Source: Myxococcota bacterium (GTDB lineage: Bacteria; Myxococcota_A; Polyangia; Polyangiales; JANWZI01). From it: a stretch of DNA of 60,938 bases. The position numbers were made by a program, and so were the translations under genes. Every line of letters begins with the position of its first letter. Within the stretch, counting starts at the first letter, position 1. The DNA is taken from positions 1 to 60,938 of the forward strand of contig JANWZI010000012.1 of NCBI GenBank assembly GCA_025054695.1. The letters are read 5' to 3'. The notes beneath the pieces were generated by a model. The model was given only the letters and a program-made list of their open reading frames with translations, did no database searches and was not told the origin of the DNA. Below are positions 21,201 to 29,368 of the stretch, in pieces.

Positions 21201-22232
21201 CTGCCGGATCGCGTGGGAGACGCGATCGCCGAGCACCAGTGGCTGCTGCGCAACGATCCGTTCAAGGTCGACAGCTATCGCGCGCTCTATCGCCTCTACT
21301 TCGACGCCCGAGCGTACGACAAGGCCTGGTGCCTGGCGGCGACGCTCGTGTTCCTCAAGAAGGCGGACCAGGAACAGCAGCAGTTCTACGAGCAATACCG
21401 CCAGGGCGGCGTCATTCGACCGCAGACGCGTCTGGACAACGAATCCTGGCTCAAGCTGCTCATGCACCCGGACGAGGATCCGTTCGTCGGCAAGATGCTC
21501 GAGGCGCTCGTGCCGGCGGTGCACGCGGCCAAGGTGGCCTCCGACAAGGCCCTCGGGCTTCAGCCGCGCCACCAGGTCGACCCGTCGACCTCGACCGTCA
21601 CCTTCGCCCGCACCTTCGGCTTCGTCGCCCAGGTGCTCGATCTCCAGCTCGTGCCGCGGCTGTTCCTCCGACAGGACACGCCCGGAGGTGTCTCGCACGT
21701 GCCCGGGAGCAATCCCCCGGCCGTCGTCTGTGGCAGCTCGCTGCTCCAGGGCTACAGCCCGCAGGACCTCGTCTTCGTCTGCGGGCGCCTGCTCAGCTAC
21801 TATCGCGGCGAGCATTTCATCCGGACGCTCATGAGCACGACCGCCGAGATCAAGGCGGTGCTGCTGGCGGGGCTGCGTCTGGCCGGACTCGGAACCGCCG
21901 ATCCCCAGGTCGACGAGGTCGCGCGTCAGCTCCAGCCGCGACTGGGAATCCAGCAACTCGAGGCCCTTCGGCGCGTGGCCAAGGCGTTCGTCGAGCACGG
22001 GGCGCGCACCGACGCCAAGCAATGGATTCAGGCCGTCGAGCTGACCGCGTGTCGCGCCGGATTCCTGTTGTGCAACGACCTGACGATCGCGGCATCCATG
22101 ATCACCAAGCTGCCGCCCGAGGGCACGACGGACCTGCCGCCCAAGGACAAGATCAAGGAAGTGGTGCTCTTCAGCGTCTCCGAGGAGTACTTCAAGCTGC
22201 GCGAACGGCTCGGAATCCAGATCCGCGTCTGA
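12213..22232 (+). CDS. giant cytoplasmic TPR protein, GltI/AgmK-like
   Basis: A protein of about 3,339 aa. GTG 12213 is preceded by GGAGGTGG at good spacing; an in-frame ATG at 12180 is the alternative. There is no signal peptide. Nearly the whole length consists of several dozen TPR-type helix pairs with recurrent LELDP and ALEALERLY signatures, arranged in larger blocks of roughly 100-110 residues (compare IGLYRLVLSVDPVHP and IEQYRTILGAAPEHQ). From about residue 3,065 the repeat stops and a distinct globular C-terminal domain follows (TSTVTFARTFGFVAQVL, QDLVFVCGRLLSYYRG). Size, location and architecture match GltI (AgmK) of Myxococcus, a cytoplasmic part of the gliding complex. Repeat identity makes this gene prone to recombination. 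Confidence 0.75.
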   Translation: MAAEANAQKLAEIDEALARFEAQKRWSDYIRTLLQKVDLLDDPAEKLAVWARAGQLYLERSSNQAEAIRCYEHVLELDPRHEEAIARLKEMYEKRRDWEKLLGVLRREVERLPPAKHASHWLQMALLATEKVRKPEVCIELWQRVLAAEPGHSQALDQLAGFYERAREWSALADVLETRLTQLVDVQERKNLLQKLGMVYGDKLSDDAGAARAFARLLEIDPEDRRAQEQLKRRYVALRDWDALEAFYAAGPDRWDELIRILEREAETPGATPQARIELYVRIARLWLERRAKADRAARAYEKVLELDPDHLGAAEALCPLYEAAGDARRLAQALEIRLRHATEPLARVTLLRELGLLYEQRLREPALAFDRFLEAFSLDPTLDVVREDVLRLAPAVDGWARLVEAYRRAVDACADPEALVALRCALGRVHRTVGELDAAIAQFRPVFEERPDHDEARQALVELYAQTGRPRELLAVLERSLSIETDPARRLELALRRASLLEEAIGELDSAIEAYRSILAEHGEQHRDVWRALEALYERRARWADLAAALERRIEIGPESQEELAALEFRLGRLLETHLGERARAVELYREVLVLMPEHDGAREALEALLDDESVGLQAAEILEPIYEVRGDWNGLVRALEVRHRGSTDASQRLELLERISDVRLDRLGDVDGAFDALARALSEAPDSERTLARLDVIADAHARHAALVALLERVGAQLDVPDLARALWLRAATLAEKRLGDVDAAVRLCERVLARDPEDAEVLVRLDALLRRAGRWQELVPVLRRRAELAADPATRQALMLEMATVLDQAQSDPAAAITVLKEVLELDPDCRVAIEALDRLYERLGLWADLADHLDRQIAAAPDEATRIALLLRMADLRERRMGALEAALETYRDVLERDPLNEAATAALERWLGDERHQLAVAEMLEPIYRERNDFERLVAVHEIQASHASSPARRIELLHRIAELQELALDDLSAALATYARALSQDPAHESTLAQLERLAAATGTWERLARILEAEVARVEDAQLASQLHLRAAAVREERLGDVDGAIGHYRRVLELDPTHLEAVEALERLYQTNERYEELAAILLTKAALLPSVEDAKAHAFRAAAIHEEILERPTEAIAVLRRILELDAEELRALDQLIALHLRLGQWDALLEAYARKADVVAEPEEKKRILVEMGAVYERERGDLARAIDCYQRILELDPTDFVALSRLDVLYQQTRNWGELLSVLEREAELASDPNEVLSFRYRIAELWHRHLGEPTRAIDIYRDILEVVPDHAPSLDALEALVSEGREPVAAAAVLEPVYRQLGEWAKLAAVLEVQIAHEPDPGRAVELLHQVAELYEFHLDQPRRAFDAFGRALALDDDNEHTLGSLERLAEGLDAWNEVARLYEAQIERLENEPGRRMELALRTAQIHEVQRGDVEAAIGLYRLVLSVDPVHPKALEALDRLYEATERWPELAAILATEAQVAPSPDDVLALQFRLGQLLQNRLGDIDGAIEQYRTILGAAPEHQGALAALESLFDAGVRPLEVGAILEPLYRIQEQWDRLLVVHEVQLAHLADPDERIGHMHRIADIAEERLGDHARAALWMQRALLENPTDERASADVERLVGIADAWAQLADTYATVAAAPHPTPARVEVARRLARVYAEELGDVVLAEETHRYVLGLDPQNAESLETLDRIYEEHGAHEALATVLGRRLELATSVVDRVEIGHRLADLLDADLDRTDEAIGVYERILDRYDPRHEPSLTALASIYVRRADWRRLYETFERELRSEPGDSRAAEILASMAYLAAGYLDEPERAVALWQKVLDLRGEDPEALSALGDLYARLGRWRELVDVLDREANAADDDALRIAIYLDQGRIYHERLGRDRNALECWERVLDVDPTHTGALFAMADVHRRNGSYPELVDTLHRIVEVGAASLDDAVLESVYMELGHIYETVLGRPADAIDVFEKASQVAPRNLEALEALERLYRADARWEECISVLERRARALDDPQAQVAQWLALAAMWADPVGRPDEGRGAYERVLEIDPLHVEAFERLEALHREAMRWEQLVDLYIARAEAAGNARESIALLRKVAEVQETKLDDRVQAYETLKVAWSFDYTDRATVAELERVARATQRWNDLLSAANEALREVTEPPAKIALCLDCARWYGQELGRPEYAIPYYQQILALDPANVPAMRQMADLYRSTQQWATLAQILGRLVEMAREPSEKAEGLVQLGELAESHLGTPEQATTYYRRALEHDPRSIPALEALERAHRREGRWEPLLDVLRRKAEALSDPERAIETWLQLAEVQEDRLGRSDDAVETYRRVLELDPHCLPALKGLERLAARAERWQELLSVLEAQLDVVSTERERIALRVRVAAMWEEQFLKPDRAIERLEQVLEIDPQHEEALVGLARLYRATRRWPELVSTFERHIAASPDRAERCRLYKAMGEVYALEMGDVDRAIDAYLGALDLNDADLEALDALTRLYERRGEHVSALEMMERMARLASDPARVVDLRYRMGRILDEQLGDRASALEHYQRALDVDPTHLPSLEAKRRIQLDAGDYVEAAKTLEQEIAQQPSARLAARLLVELGRIYEERLDEHGRALAAWRAALEKDPDNEEAALPLAREYYAHGQWEQAFPLLQMLHRRAARRDAAEQHELAWHLGEAATRVGQDEEAVKAFTRAHQLDSNHLPSLLGLAHAHFRTRDWDKAFKFFQMALVHHRDALDAEQVADVFYRLGVIKREQGERRKALNMFDKALEERPGHRPALEALVALYEANQEWEQVIHYRKLLLDVAADADERFALLDGIGDLWKDKVGNAQKAIQSWNEALAVRPTDHKTLHKLLVAYQETRQWEKAIETIERIAELDPRAEAKAKYAYTIGVILRDELKNPAAAVDRFNQALDLDPDQLKAFEAINKILTATKDWKQLERAFRKMLSRVINKGKPELEFQLWHNLGVIYRDRQKNFEAAAEAFKMAARLQPDNAQEHQILAEIYTALPDRVGDAIAEHQWLLRNDPFKVDSYRALYRLYFDARAYDKAWCLAATLVFLKKADQEQQQFYEQYRQGGVIRPQTRLDNESWLKLLMHPDEDPFVGKMLEALVPAVHAAKVASDKALGLQPRHQVDPSTSTVTFARTFGFVAQVLDLQLVPRLFLRQDTPGGVSHVPGSNPPAVVCGSSLLQGYSPQDLVFVCGRLLSYYRGEHFIRTLMSTTAEIKAVLLAGLRLAGLGTADPQVDEVARQLQPRLGIQQLEALRRVAKAFVEHGARTDAKQWIQAVELTACRAGFLLCNDLTIAASMITKLPPEGTTDLPPKDKIKEVVLFSVSEEYFKLRERLGIQIRV

Positions 22233-22284
22233 CGGTCCCAGGCGCGCGGGCCAAAGGCGCCGACGTCCGTCGTGAGGGCGCAAT

Positions 22285-22500
22285 CAGAGACCGAGTCCGA
22301 GTCGGAGAGCGAGACCGAGACAGAGACCGAGGCCGAGACAGAGGCCCAAACGCGAGCCTACGTCCGAGCACGAGACCGAGAAAGAGATACAGACCGAGAC
22401 AAGGTCCGAGACCAAGGCCGAGACCAAGACAGAGGCTGAGACCGATCGCGAACCTGGGCCCGACGCCGAAACCGAGACCGAGTCCAAGCCGGAGACGGTT
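22285..22500 (+). repeat. GAGNCC array 3
   Basis: About 215 bp of degenerate hexamer (many GAGACC and GAGACA units) between two convergent genes, the giant TPR gene and a minus-strand membrane protein. It is more diverged than the other arrays, with several CAGAGA and AAGACC units. No clear alpha, beta or gamma module was found. Confidence 0.75.
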
Positions 22501-22506
22501 CCGTGA

Positions 22507-23352
22507 TCACGCCACGGTGGCGATCGCACCGCGCGTGCGCAGCCGACACACACAACGGGCGAGCCACAGCCCACGGACGGCCAGCGACGCGAGCAGCACG
22601 AGCTGACTGGCGACGAACGACGCGAGCCAGTCCTGCGGCCCCCGCCCGTCGTCGAGCTCCCACGCGACCCAGGGAGCACACCCGGCCACAAGGCGAGCGA
22701 GCGCGTGCACGGCGACGTATTCGAGCGTGACGGACAACCCGCTGCTCTGCGCCGCACGCAACGCGCTCGACCACGCGGGGCCGGTACTTCCGAGAACGAC
22801 GGCGACCCGCGCGTGATCGGCGGCGCTCGCACACCAGAGCATCCCCGCCAAACCGGGTAGCGCGCACAGGCCACAGGCGAGAAGCAACCCCGTGCCCTCG
22901 AGCACGCCCGCAAGCAGAGCCCAGCACGACCATGCGCCCCCTGCCGCGAGCGCTGCGCCGACGACGCTCCCCAGGAGCTGCGCGCCGTGGACGAGCAGCA
23001 CCCACGGCCCACGCTTCATCGCGACCTGGAAGGCGCGACCGAGGGTCAATCCGTGCATGGTTCCAATCCACAGACCGAATACGAACGCCCCGGCCACGGC
23101 CCAAACCGCCGCGGTCGCTCCGAGCCCGGCGAGCCACGGCCCGTACGCGACCGCCGCTTCGAGCGCGACGTCGAAGTCGAGACCCTGCTCGGCGAGCCGC
23201 AGCGTCTCGAGCCACGGCCCGAGCGCCCACGCGGGGCCGAGGGCGAACGCGACGTGGACGACGTGCGCCACGAGCATGCCCGGTGCGCCTCGGGTCACGA
23301 CGTGACGCCACGCCGCAAGGCTCGTCGGGCGCTTCCAGGCATCCGCCTTCAC
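22507..23352 (-). CDS. multi-pass membrane protein, unknown
   Basis: A 281-aa protein. The start is GTG 23352, which overlaps the TGA of the upstream peptidase gene (GTGA), so translation is coupled. The longer frame up to 23559 runs antisense-like through the peptidase and is rejected. About six hydrophobic segments are visible, among them GMLVAHVVHVAFALGPAWAL, AVWAVAGAFVFGLWIGTMHG, GAWSCWALLAGVLEG and FVASQLVLLASLAVRGLWLA. No Pfam-type motif was recognised. The coupling suggests it works with, or is co-regulated with, the M1-type peptidase, but the function is unknown. Confidence 0.65.
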   Translation of the reverse strand: MKADAWKRPTSLAAWRHVVTRGAPGMLVAHVVHVAFALGPAWALGPWLETLRLAEQGLDFDVALEAAVAYGPWLAGLGATAAVWAVAGAFVFGLWIGTMHGLTLGRAFQVAMKRGPWVLLVHGAQLLGSVVGAALAAGGAWSCWALLAGVLEGTGLLLACGLCALPGLAGMLWCASAADHARVAVVLGSTGPAWSSALRAAQSSGLSVTLEYVAVHALARLVAGCAPWVAWELDDGRGPQDWLASFVASQLVLLASLAVRGLWLARCVCRLRTRGAIATVA

Positions 23353-25190
23353 GGTCCCAGCGCACCGAGAAGCGCCTGCACGGAGCTCGTCGCGATTCCG
23401 AGCGCGCCTCGGGGACGCGGCGCCGGTGCCGTCCAGACGTCGTCCCGGCGCGACGGATCGATGAGCACGCGCCGATCCGGATCGATCTGCACGCGGCGCA
23501 CGGGCGCGCGCTGCGGCACCTCGAGCGTCCAGGCGTCCCGGTCGTCGGGCCAGGCCCATCGCTCGCGTCGCCCGTCGCCCCAGAGCACTTCCACCTCGTC
23601 CGGCCAGCGCGGCCCTTCGACCCTACGCAAAACCACGCGCAGCCGCCTGCCGGTCGTCTCGACGGCTTGCAGACGCCGGTCGACGAGCTGGCCATCTTCG
23701 AAGATCGGGCGGAGCGACCTCGCCGAAAATCCCGCACCGTGGGTCGCATCGAAGGCCTCCCACAGTCGATGGGGCACGACGAGCGCGAACCGGTGTCGCC
23801 GTGCGTAGCCCCCGAGCGCTCGTTCGAAGCGCTCCGCGCCCCAGACGCGACGAACCGACTCGAGCGCGAGCGCCGCGCGCGCGTAGACCGTTCGACCGTA
23901 CTGCCATGGCTGGAACGCATGCGCCGGCGCGAGCGGTGGCGGACCCGTGCGGGCGCGCATCGCCCAGGCGCGCAGCACCTCGAACGGCCCCACGCGCAAC
24001 GGTCCCAGGTCGAGGGCGCCCCGATCGGGCCGCGGATATCGCCTCAGCAAATCGGCCGTCGCCCACTGCGCGAGTCCCTCATCGAGCATCGGGTGCTCGA
24101 CCTCGTCGGAACCGACCGTCATCGGGAACCACTGGTGCGCGATCTCGTGCGCCGTCACCTCCTCGAGCATCCCGGCTCGAACGCCCGGAACGGGCCACGG
24201 AAGCCCCGCCGTCATGACGAGCGCCGGATACTCCATGCCGGCGGCCCCCTCGGCACCGCGAGGAGGGACCACGATGGTGAGCACCGGATACGGATACGGT
24301 CCGAACAGCGCACCGAACCGATCGAGCGCCGCACGCGCCACCTCGAGATGCCGCTCGGCGGCGAGCTGCCAGCCCGGCGGATGCAGCACGCGCACGCGAA
24401 CGTCGCCGTGCCGCTCGGTGCGCTCGACGAACCGATCCCAGGCCACGAACATCACGTCGCGCGCGGGCGACAGCGTCCAGTGCTCCAGGCGGCGGTCGCC
24501 CTGCACGCGTGACTGCACCCGCTCGCCACTGGCCGCAACGACGTATTCCGCGGGCACGTCGGTGCGCAGCTCGTAGCTCGCGAAGTCCGCGTGGAACTCG
24601 CCGAGCGCGTGATACGGATGGCAGATCCAACGGCCGCTCGGGTCGAGCACGCCGAGCTTCGGAAACCACTGCGCGACGACGTGGAAGCTTCCCCACCAGC
24701 CCGCCCGCAGCGACAGCGGCGGCAGCCGGCTGACGAATCTCGCCTCGAGCGTGACGCTGCGGCCAGGCTCGATGGGCGCGGCGAGCGGCAGACGCACGCG
24801 CGTGCGGTCCGCGGGCTCGAGCTCGTGCTCCAGGCGCGCCACGGATTCGACGCCGTCGACACGCAGCGAGGCGATCTCGATACCCCCCGGACGCTTCAAC
24901 GGGATGCCGCGCAGACGCCCGCCGCTCTCGCGCCACAAGCGCGACCCGCGCAGGTCGAACGCATTGAGGTAGGTGTGGAAGCACAGCTCGCGCACGGGCG
25001 CGCTCGAACGGTTCGTCCAGCGGATGGACGCGTGGCCCTCGACGCGGTGCGTCACGACGTCGAGGCGCGCGGACAGCACGTAGCGATCGAGCGGGGCGCC
25101 CGCTTGGGCGCGCGCGGATCCTGCGACCTTCGCGATGATCGCGACCCCGAGAACCACGATCGCGATGCCGGCGCGCACCGCGGGAAGCAC
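23349..25190 (-). CDS. M1-family (gluzincin) metallopeptidase, exported
   Basis: A 613-aa protein with GTG start and a signal peptide (VRAGIAIVVLGVAIIAKVAG), so it is probably periplasmic or surface-bound. The zinc site is complete: HEIAH near residues 346-350, followed by the third ligand Glu in LDEGLAQWA about 18 residues later. A GAMEN-like exopeptidase signature is replaced by AAGMEYPALVM near 316. The N-terminal beta-rich part resembles the M1 saddle domain. The enzyme likely removes N-terminal residues from peptides, but the changed GAMEN motif leaves exact specificity open. It is transcribed away from tsaE and is coupled to a downstream membrane protein. Confidence 0.85.
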   Translation of the reverse strand: MLPAVRAGIAIVVLGVAIIAKVAGSARAQAGAPLDRYVLSARLDVVTHRVEGHASIRWTNRSSAPVRELCFHTYLNAFDLRGSRLWRESGGRLRGIPLKRPGGIEIASLRVDGVESVARLEHELEPADRTRVRLPLAAPIEPGRSVTLEARFVSRLPPLSLRAGWWGSFHVVAQWFPKLGVLDPSGRWICHPYHALGEFHADFASYELRTDVPAEYVVAASGERVQSRVQGDRRLEHWTLSPARDVMFVAWDRFVERTERHGDVRVRVLHPPGWQLAAERHLEVARAALDRFGALFGPYPYPVLTIVVPPRGAEGAAGMEYPALVMTAGLPWPVPGVRAGMLEEVTAHEIAHQWFPMTVGSDEVEHPMLDEGLAQWATADLLRRYPRPDRGALDLGPLRVGPFEVLRAWAMRARTGPPPLAPAHAFQPWQYGRTVYARAALALESVRRVWGAERFERALGGYARRHRFALVVPHRLWEAFDATHGAGFSARSLRPIFEDGQLVDRRLQAVETTGRRLRVVLRRVEGPRWPDEVEVLWGDGRRERWAWPDDRDAWTLEVPQRAPVRRVQIDPDRRVLIDPSRRDDVWTAPAPRPRGALGIATSSVQALLGALGP

Positions 25191-25308
25191 CGCTCGACTA
25201 TCGAAACGCTCTGCCGGTGCGTCAACGCCGTCGCCGTGCCGGCAGACACGACCTGCGGCCCGTGCCGGCTGTCCAGGCCGCGCGCCCTCGTGTCACCCTT
25301 GCCGGGCG

Positions 25309-25806
25309 ATGCAGCCCTTCGACGTCGATCTGTCCGATCTCGCCGCCACCGAACGGCTGGGCGCCGCGCTCGCGACGGTGTTACAGCCCGGCGATCTCGT
25401 CGTGCTCGAGGGAGATCTCGGCGCGGGCAAGACGACGCTCGTCCGGGCGATGGCCCGCGCGCTCGGGCTGCCCGACGCGGTCCCGGTCACCTCCCCGACG
25501 TTCACGCTCGTGCAGGACTTGCCCACGCGCCCCCCCCTCGTCCACGCCGACCTGTACCGGCTCGATCGCGTGAGCGACGTCGACGCGCTCGGCCTGCGCG
25601 AGATGCGCCCCGACGCCGTGCTCCTCGTCGAATGGGGCGAGCGATTCGCGGACGCCCTCGGGGGCGCCGACGCCATCGTACGCCTCGAGCTGAGCGACAC
25701 GGAACACGGCCGTCGTGCACGGCTCGAGGCCACCTGCGGCGCGCGCGGCCGCGCGTTGCTCGACGCATGGGCACGCGCCCTGGAGCGCTTGCCCCCCTCA
25801 CGGTGA
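25309..25806 (+). CDS. tsaE: tRNA threonylcarbamoyladenosine biosynthesis ATPase TsaE
   Basis: A 165-aa protein, the usual TsaE length. The P-loop GDLGAGKTT lies at residues 35-43, followed by [12 protein letters not shown] and the HADLYRL segment typical of the family. TsaE hydrolyses ATP in the TsaBD complex that makes t6A37 on tRNAs reading ANN codons. ATG 25309 fits the family N-terminus; no ribosome site is obvious. It is divergent from the M1 peptidase (118-bp gap) and is followed 22 bp later by carB on the same strand, a likely two-gene transcript. The identification is confident. Confidence 0.92.
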   Translation: MQPFDVDLSDLAATERLGAALATVLQPGDLVVLEGDLGAGKTTLVRAMARALGLPDAVPVTSPTFTLVQDLPTRPPLVHADLYRLDRVSDVDALGLREMRPDAVLLVEWGERFADALGGADAIVRLELSDTEHGRRARLEATCGARGRALLDAWARALERLPPSR

Positions 25807-25828
25807 GCTGATAGCAACCGCGCTCGAC

Positions 25829-28800
25829 GTGCCGCGCCGGGACGACCTGCAGCGCATCCTGCTCGTCGGCTCGGGTCCCATCGTCATCGGCCAGGCGTGC
25901 GAGTTCGACTACTCGGGCACCCAGGGCGCCAAGGCGCTGCGGGAAGAGGGATACGAGGTCATCCTCGTCAACTCCAATCCCGCGACCATCATGACGGACC
26001 CCGAGACGGCGCACCGCACGTACGTCGAGCCGCTCACCGTCGAGACGCTCGAAGCGATCATCGCGCGGGAACGGCCCGACGCGCTGCTGCCCACGCTCGG
26101 GGGGCAGACCGCGCTCAACCTCGCGCTCGCCCTGCACGAGCGGGGCGTTCTCGATGCCTACGGCGTCGAGCTGCTCGGCGCCCGCGTCGAGACGATCCGC
26201 AAGGCCGAAGACCGCGAGCGCTTCAAGGCCGCGATGGAGCGCATCGGGCTCGAGTGTCCGCGCGCGGTGCTCGCGCGCGATCTGGAGGCGGCGCGGCGCG
26301 CCGTCGCCGAGGTCGGCTTCCCGGTCATCCTGCGGCCGTCGTACACGCTCGGCGGATCGGGCGGCGGCATCGTATACAACCGCGAGGAATTCGAGGACGC
26401 GGTGCGCTGGGCCTTCGCCCAGAGCCCGACCCACGAATGCCTCGTCGAGCAGAGCGTGCTCGGCTGGAAGGAATTCGAGCTCGAGGTCATCCGCGACCGC
26501 GCCGACAACTTCTGCGTGGTGTGCACCATCGAGAACTTCGACCCGATGGGTGTGCACACGGGCGACTCGATCACGGTCGCCCCCGCGATGACGCTCACCG
26601 ACCGCGAGCTGCAGCGGCTGCGCGATGCGGCGCGCGCGATCATGACCGAGGTCGGTGTCGAGACCGGCGGGAGCAACATCCAGTTCGCCGTCGATCCGCG
26701 CACCGGCCGCTTTGTCGTCGTCGAGATGAATCCGCGCGTCTCGCGCAGCTCCGCGCTCGCGAGCAAGGCGACGGGCTATCCCATCGCGAAGATCGCCGCC
26801 AAGCTCGCCGTCGGCTACCGCCTCGACGAGCTGCGCAACGAGATCACGGGCACGAGCGCGGCCTTCGAGCCGACGATCGACTACGTCGTCGTCAAGATCC
26901 CGCGCTTCGCCTTCGAGAAGTTCCGCGGCGCCGATCCCCGCCTGACCACGCAGATGAAGTCCGTCGGCGAAGTGATGGCGATCGGACGTACCTTCAAGGA
27001 GGCCCTTCAGAAGGCCGCCCGCTCGCTCGAGATCGGTCGCGACGGCCTCGTTTCGCTGCTCGACCGGGTCGACTATCCCGCCCTGGCGGTCCAGCTTGCG
27101 CGGCTGCGGGCGACCGGCGAGCCGTTCGAGCGAATTGCCGCCCCTCGACCGGACATGCCGCCTCCGTCGCCTGCGGAGCTTCGCGATGCGCTGCTCGACG
27201 TCGTGCGCACGCCGCTCGCCGACCGGCTCTGGTACCTCGGCGACGCGCTGCGGGTAGGAGCCACGGTCGCCGCGCTGCACGAGGCGACCGGCATCGACCC
27301 CTGGTTCCTCGAGCAAATCGCGGAGATCGTCGGTGCCGAACGGACCCTACGCGAGGCCGGAACCGCGGTGCTTTCCGACCGAGAGGCGCTCGCCCGCGCC
27401 AAGGCCCTCGGTTTCTCCGACGCGCGGATCGCCGCGCTGACGGGATGCGCCGAGGCCGACGTGCGCGCGGCACGAAGGCGGGCGGGGATCGAGCCCGGCT
27501 ACGCGCGCGTCGACACGTGCGCCGCCGAGTTCGTCGCGCGGACCAACTACCTGTACTCCACCCACGGTGGTCGCGGCGAGGCGACTCCCTCGGAACGGCG
27601 CACGGTCGTCATCCTCGGCGGCGGTCCCAACCGCATCGGGCAGGGCATCGAGTTCGACTATTGCTGCGTGCACGCGGCCTATGCGCTGCGTCGCATGGGC
27701 TTCGAGACCGTCATGGTCAACTGCAACCCGGAGACGGTCTCCACGGACTACGACACGTCCGATCGGCTCTACTTCGAGCCGCTCACCCTCGAGGACGTCC
27801 TCGCAATCGTCGAACGCGAGCGGCCAGTGGGCGTCATCGTGCAACTGGGCGGCCAAACCCCGCTCAAGCTCGCCGTCCCGCTCGCGCGCGCGGGCGTCCC
27901 CTTGCTCGGCACGAGCGCCGACGCCATCGACGAGGCCGAGGACCGCGAGCGGTTCGACGCATTGCTCGGCCGGTTGGGACTCCGCCGGCCTCGCGGGGGG
28001 ATCGCGCGGGGGCTGTCGGAAGCGTTCGAGGTCGCCGAGCGCATCGGCTATCCCGTGCTCGTGCGACCGAGCTACGTGCTCGGGGGGCGCGCGATGGAAG
28101 TCGTGCACTCCCGCGCCGAGCTCGCGCAGTACATGGAACTGGCGCTCGGGGCGCTCGACGACGCGACGAGCCGCACGATCCTGATCGACGAGTTTCTCCG
28201 CGACGCCATCGAGGTCGACGTGGACGCCGTCGCCGACGGGCAGACCGTCGTCATCGGCGGCGTCATGCAGCACGTGGAGGAAGCGGGCGTGCATTCGGGA
28301 GACTCGGCGCTGGTCTTGCCCGCCTTCGCGCTGCCGCCGGGCGTGCTCGCGACGATCCGCTCGGCAACCCGCGCCCTCGCGCTCGAGCTGCGGGTCGTCG
28401 GCCTGCTCAACGTGCAATTCGCGGTGCGCGGCAGCGCCGTCTACGTGCTCGAGGTCAATCCGCGCGCCTCGCGCACCATTCCGTTCGTCAGCAAGGCGAC
28501 CGGCGTCCCGCTGGCCCAGATCGGCGCGCGCGTCATGGCGGGGGAAACACTCGCCCAGATCGGCTTGCTGCGCGAGCCCGTCCCCCGGCACTTCAGCGTC
28601 AAGGAGTCCGTATTCCCGTTCCACAAGTTCCCGGGCGTCGACATCCTGCTCGGCCCGGAGATGCGCAGCACGGGCGAGGTGATGGGCATCGGCCTGTCCT
28701 TCCCCGTCGCGTTCCGCAAGGCGCTGGAAGGAGGGGGCATGCGGCTGCCCACCTCGGGCACGGTCTTCGTCAGCGTGCGCGACGACGACAAGCCCGCCGC

Positions 28801-29182
28801 CTGCGAGCTGGGGCGACGGCTGCGCGATCTCGGCTTCGAGATCGCGGCGACGGGGGGCACGGCGGCGGCGCTGGCTCGGGCCGGCGTGCCCGCCCGCATC
28901 CTTCTCAAGGTGACCGAGGGGCGGCCCCACATCGTCGATGCGTTGCGCGACGGACAGATCGCGATGGTCATCAACACGACCGAGGGGCTCCGCGCGATCC
29001 GCGACAGCCGCTCGCTTCGACGACAAACGTTGCTGTCCGGCATCCCGTACTTCACCACCATTGCGGCGGCCGCCGCCGCCGTCGAGGCGCTCGAAGCGCG
29101 CAGCGAGGACGACGGTGTCCGGAGCCTTCAGGAGTATCACGCGCACGCAGCCCGATCGTCGAGCCGGCCCGCGACCGTCTAA
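25829..29182 (+). CDS. carB: carbamoyl-phosphate synthase large subunit
   Basis: A 1,117-aa protein. Two homologous synthetase halves are visible: the first starts [20 protein letters not shown] with [10 protein letters not shown], the second starts [18 protein letters not shown]-terminal methylglyoxal-synthase-like allosteric domain follows ([16 protein letters not shown]). It makes carbamoyl phosphate for arginine and pyrimidine synthesis, using ammonia from CarA, which is not in this window. The GTG at 25829 ([16 protein letters not shown]) matches the usual CarB N-terminus; the frame is open further upstream but would overlap tsaE. It is slightly longer than E. coli CarB. The stop is followed at once by repeat module alpha. 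Confidence 0.96.
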   Translation: MPRRDDLQRILLVGSGPIVIGQACEFDYSGTQGAKALREEGYEVILVNSNPATIMTDPETAHRTYVEPLTVETLEAIIARERPDALLPTLGGQTALNLALALHERGVLDAYGVELLGARVETIRKAEDRERFKAAMERIGLECPRAVLARDLEAARRAVAEVGFPVILRPSYTLGGSGGGIVYNREEFEDAVRWAFAQSPTHECLVEQSVLGWKEFELEVIRDRADNFCVVCTIENFDPMGVHTGDSITVAPAMTLTDRELQRLRDAARAIMTEVGVETGGSNIQFAVDPRTGRFVVVEMNPRVSRSSALASKATGYPIAKIAAKLAVGYRLDELRNEITGTSAAFEPTIDYVVVKIPRFAFEKFRGADPRLTTQMKSVGEVMAIGRTFKEALQKAARSLEIGRDGLVSLLDRVDYPALAVQLARLRATGEPFERIAAPRPDMPPPSPAELRDALLDVVRTPLADRLWYLGDALRVGATVAALHEATGIDPWFLEQIAEIVGAERTLREAGTAVLSDREALARAKALGFSDARIAALTGCAEADVRAARRRAGIEPGYARVDTCAAEFVARTNYLYSTHGGRGEATPSERRTVVILGGGPNRIGQGIEFDYCCVHAAYALRRMGFETVMVNCNPETVSTDYDTSDRLYFEPLTLEDVLAIVERERPVGVIVQLGGQTPLKLAVPLARAGVPLLGTSADAIDEAEDRERFDALLGRLGLRRPRGGIARGLSEAFEVAERIGYPVLVRPSYVLGGRAMEVVHSRAELAQYMELALGALDDATSRTILIDEFLRDAIEVDVDAVADGQTVVIGGVMQHVEEAGVHSGDSALVLPAFALPPGVLATIRSATRALALELRVVGLLNVQFAVRGSAVYVLEVNPRASRTIPFVSKATGVPLAQIGARVMAGETLAQIGLLREPVPRHFSVKESVFPFHKFPGVDILLGPEMRSTGEVMGIGLSFPVAFRKALEGGGMRLPTSGTVFVSVRDDDKPAACELGRRLRDLGFEIAATGGTAAALARAGVPARILLKVTEGRPHIVDALRDGQIAMVINTTEGLRAIRDSRSLRRQTLLSGIPYFTTIAAAAAAVEALEARSEDDGVRSLQEYHAHAARSSSRPATV

Positions 29183-29290
29183 CGGCGCCGATCGCGCTGG
29201 TGGATGGTACGGAGCGACGTTGCGAGTCCGACTCCGAGTCCTGGACGGAGCCGGAGTCCGAGATCGCGACCGACTGCCGTCCGCGCACTC
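29183..29290 (+). repeat. alpha module plus short GAGNCC array 4
   Basis: An alpha module starts directly after the carB TAA (CGGCGCCGATCGCG, then GGATGGTACGGAGCGACG) and runs through TTGCGAG into a short, diverged hexamer array up to about 29275. The same module is found at 48556 and 58982. The 186-bp gap before greA holds nothing else recognised. Confidence 0.8.
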
Positions 29291-29368
29291 GTGACACGCA
29301 GCCGGAACGGGTGTTCCGGGACGCCACCGCTTGCCGCCCCCGCCCGAACGGCGCTACGAACGCCTATC

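Noticed and set aside
12309..22283. Very long open frames antisense to or overlapping the giant TPR gene (about 1,000, 1,500 and 1,317 codons)
   Set aside because: In DNA this GC-rich, stop codons are rare in other frames. These translations lack domains, are biased in composition and mirror the TPR repeat period.
22507..23559. A 350-aa start for the membrane protein
   Set aside because: The extra 69 residues are Arg-rich and overlap the peptidase gene; the GTG at 23352 overlapping its stop gives a normal membrane protein.
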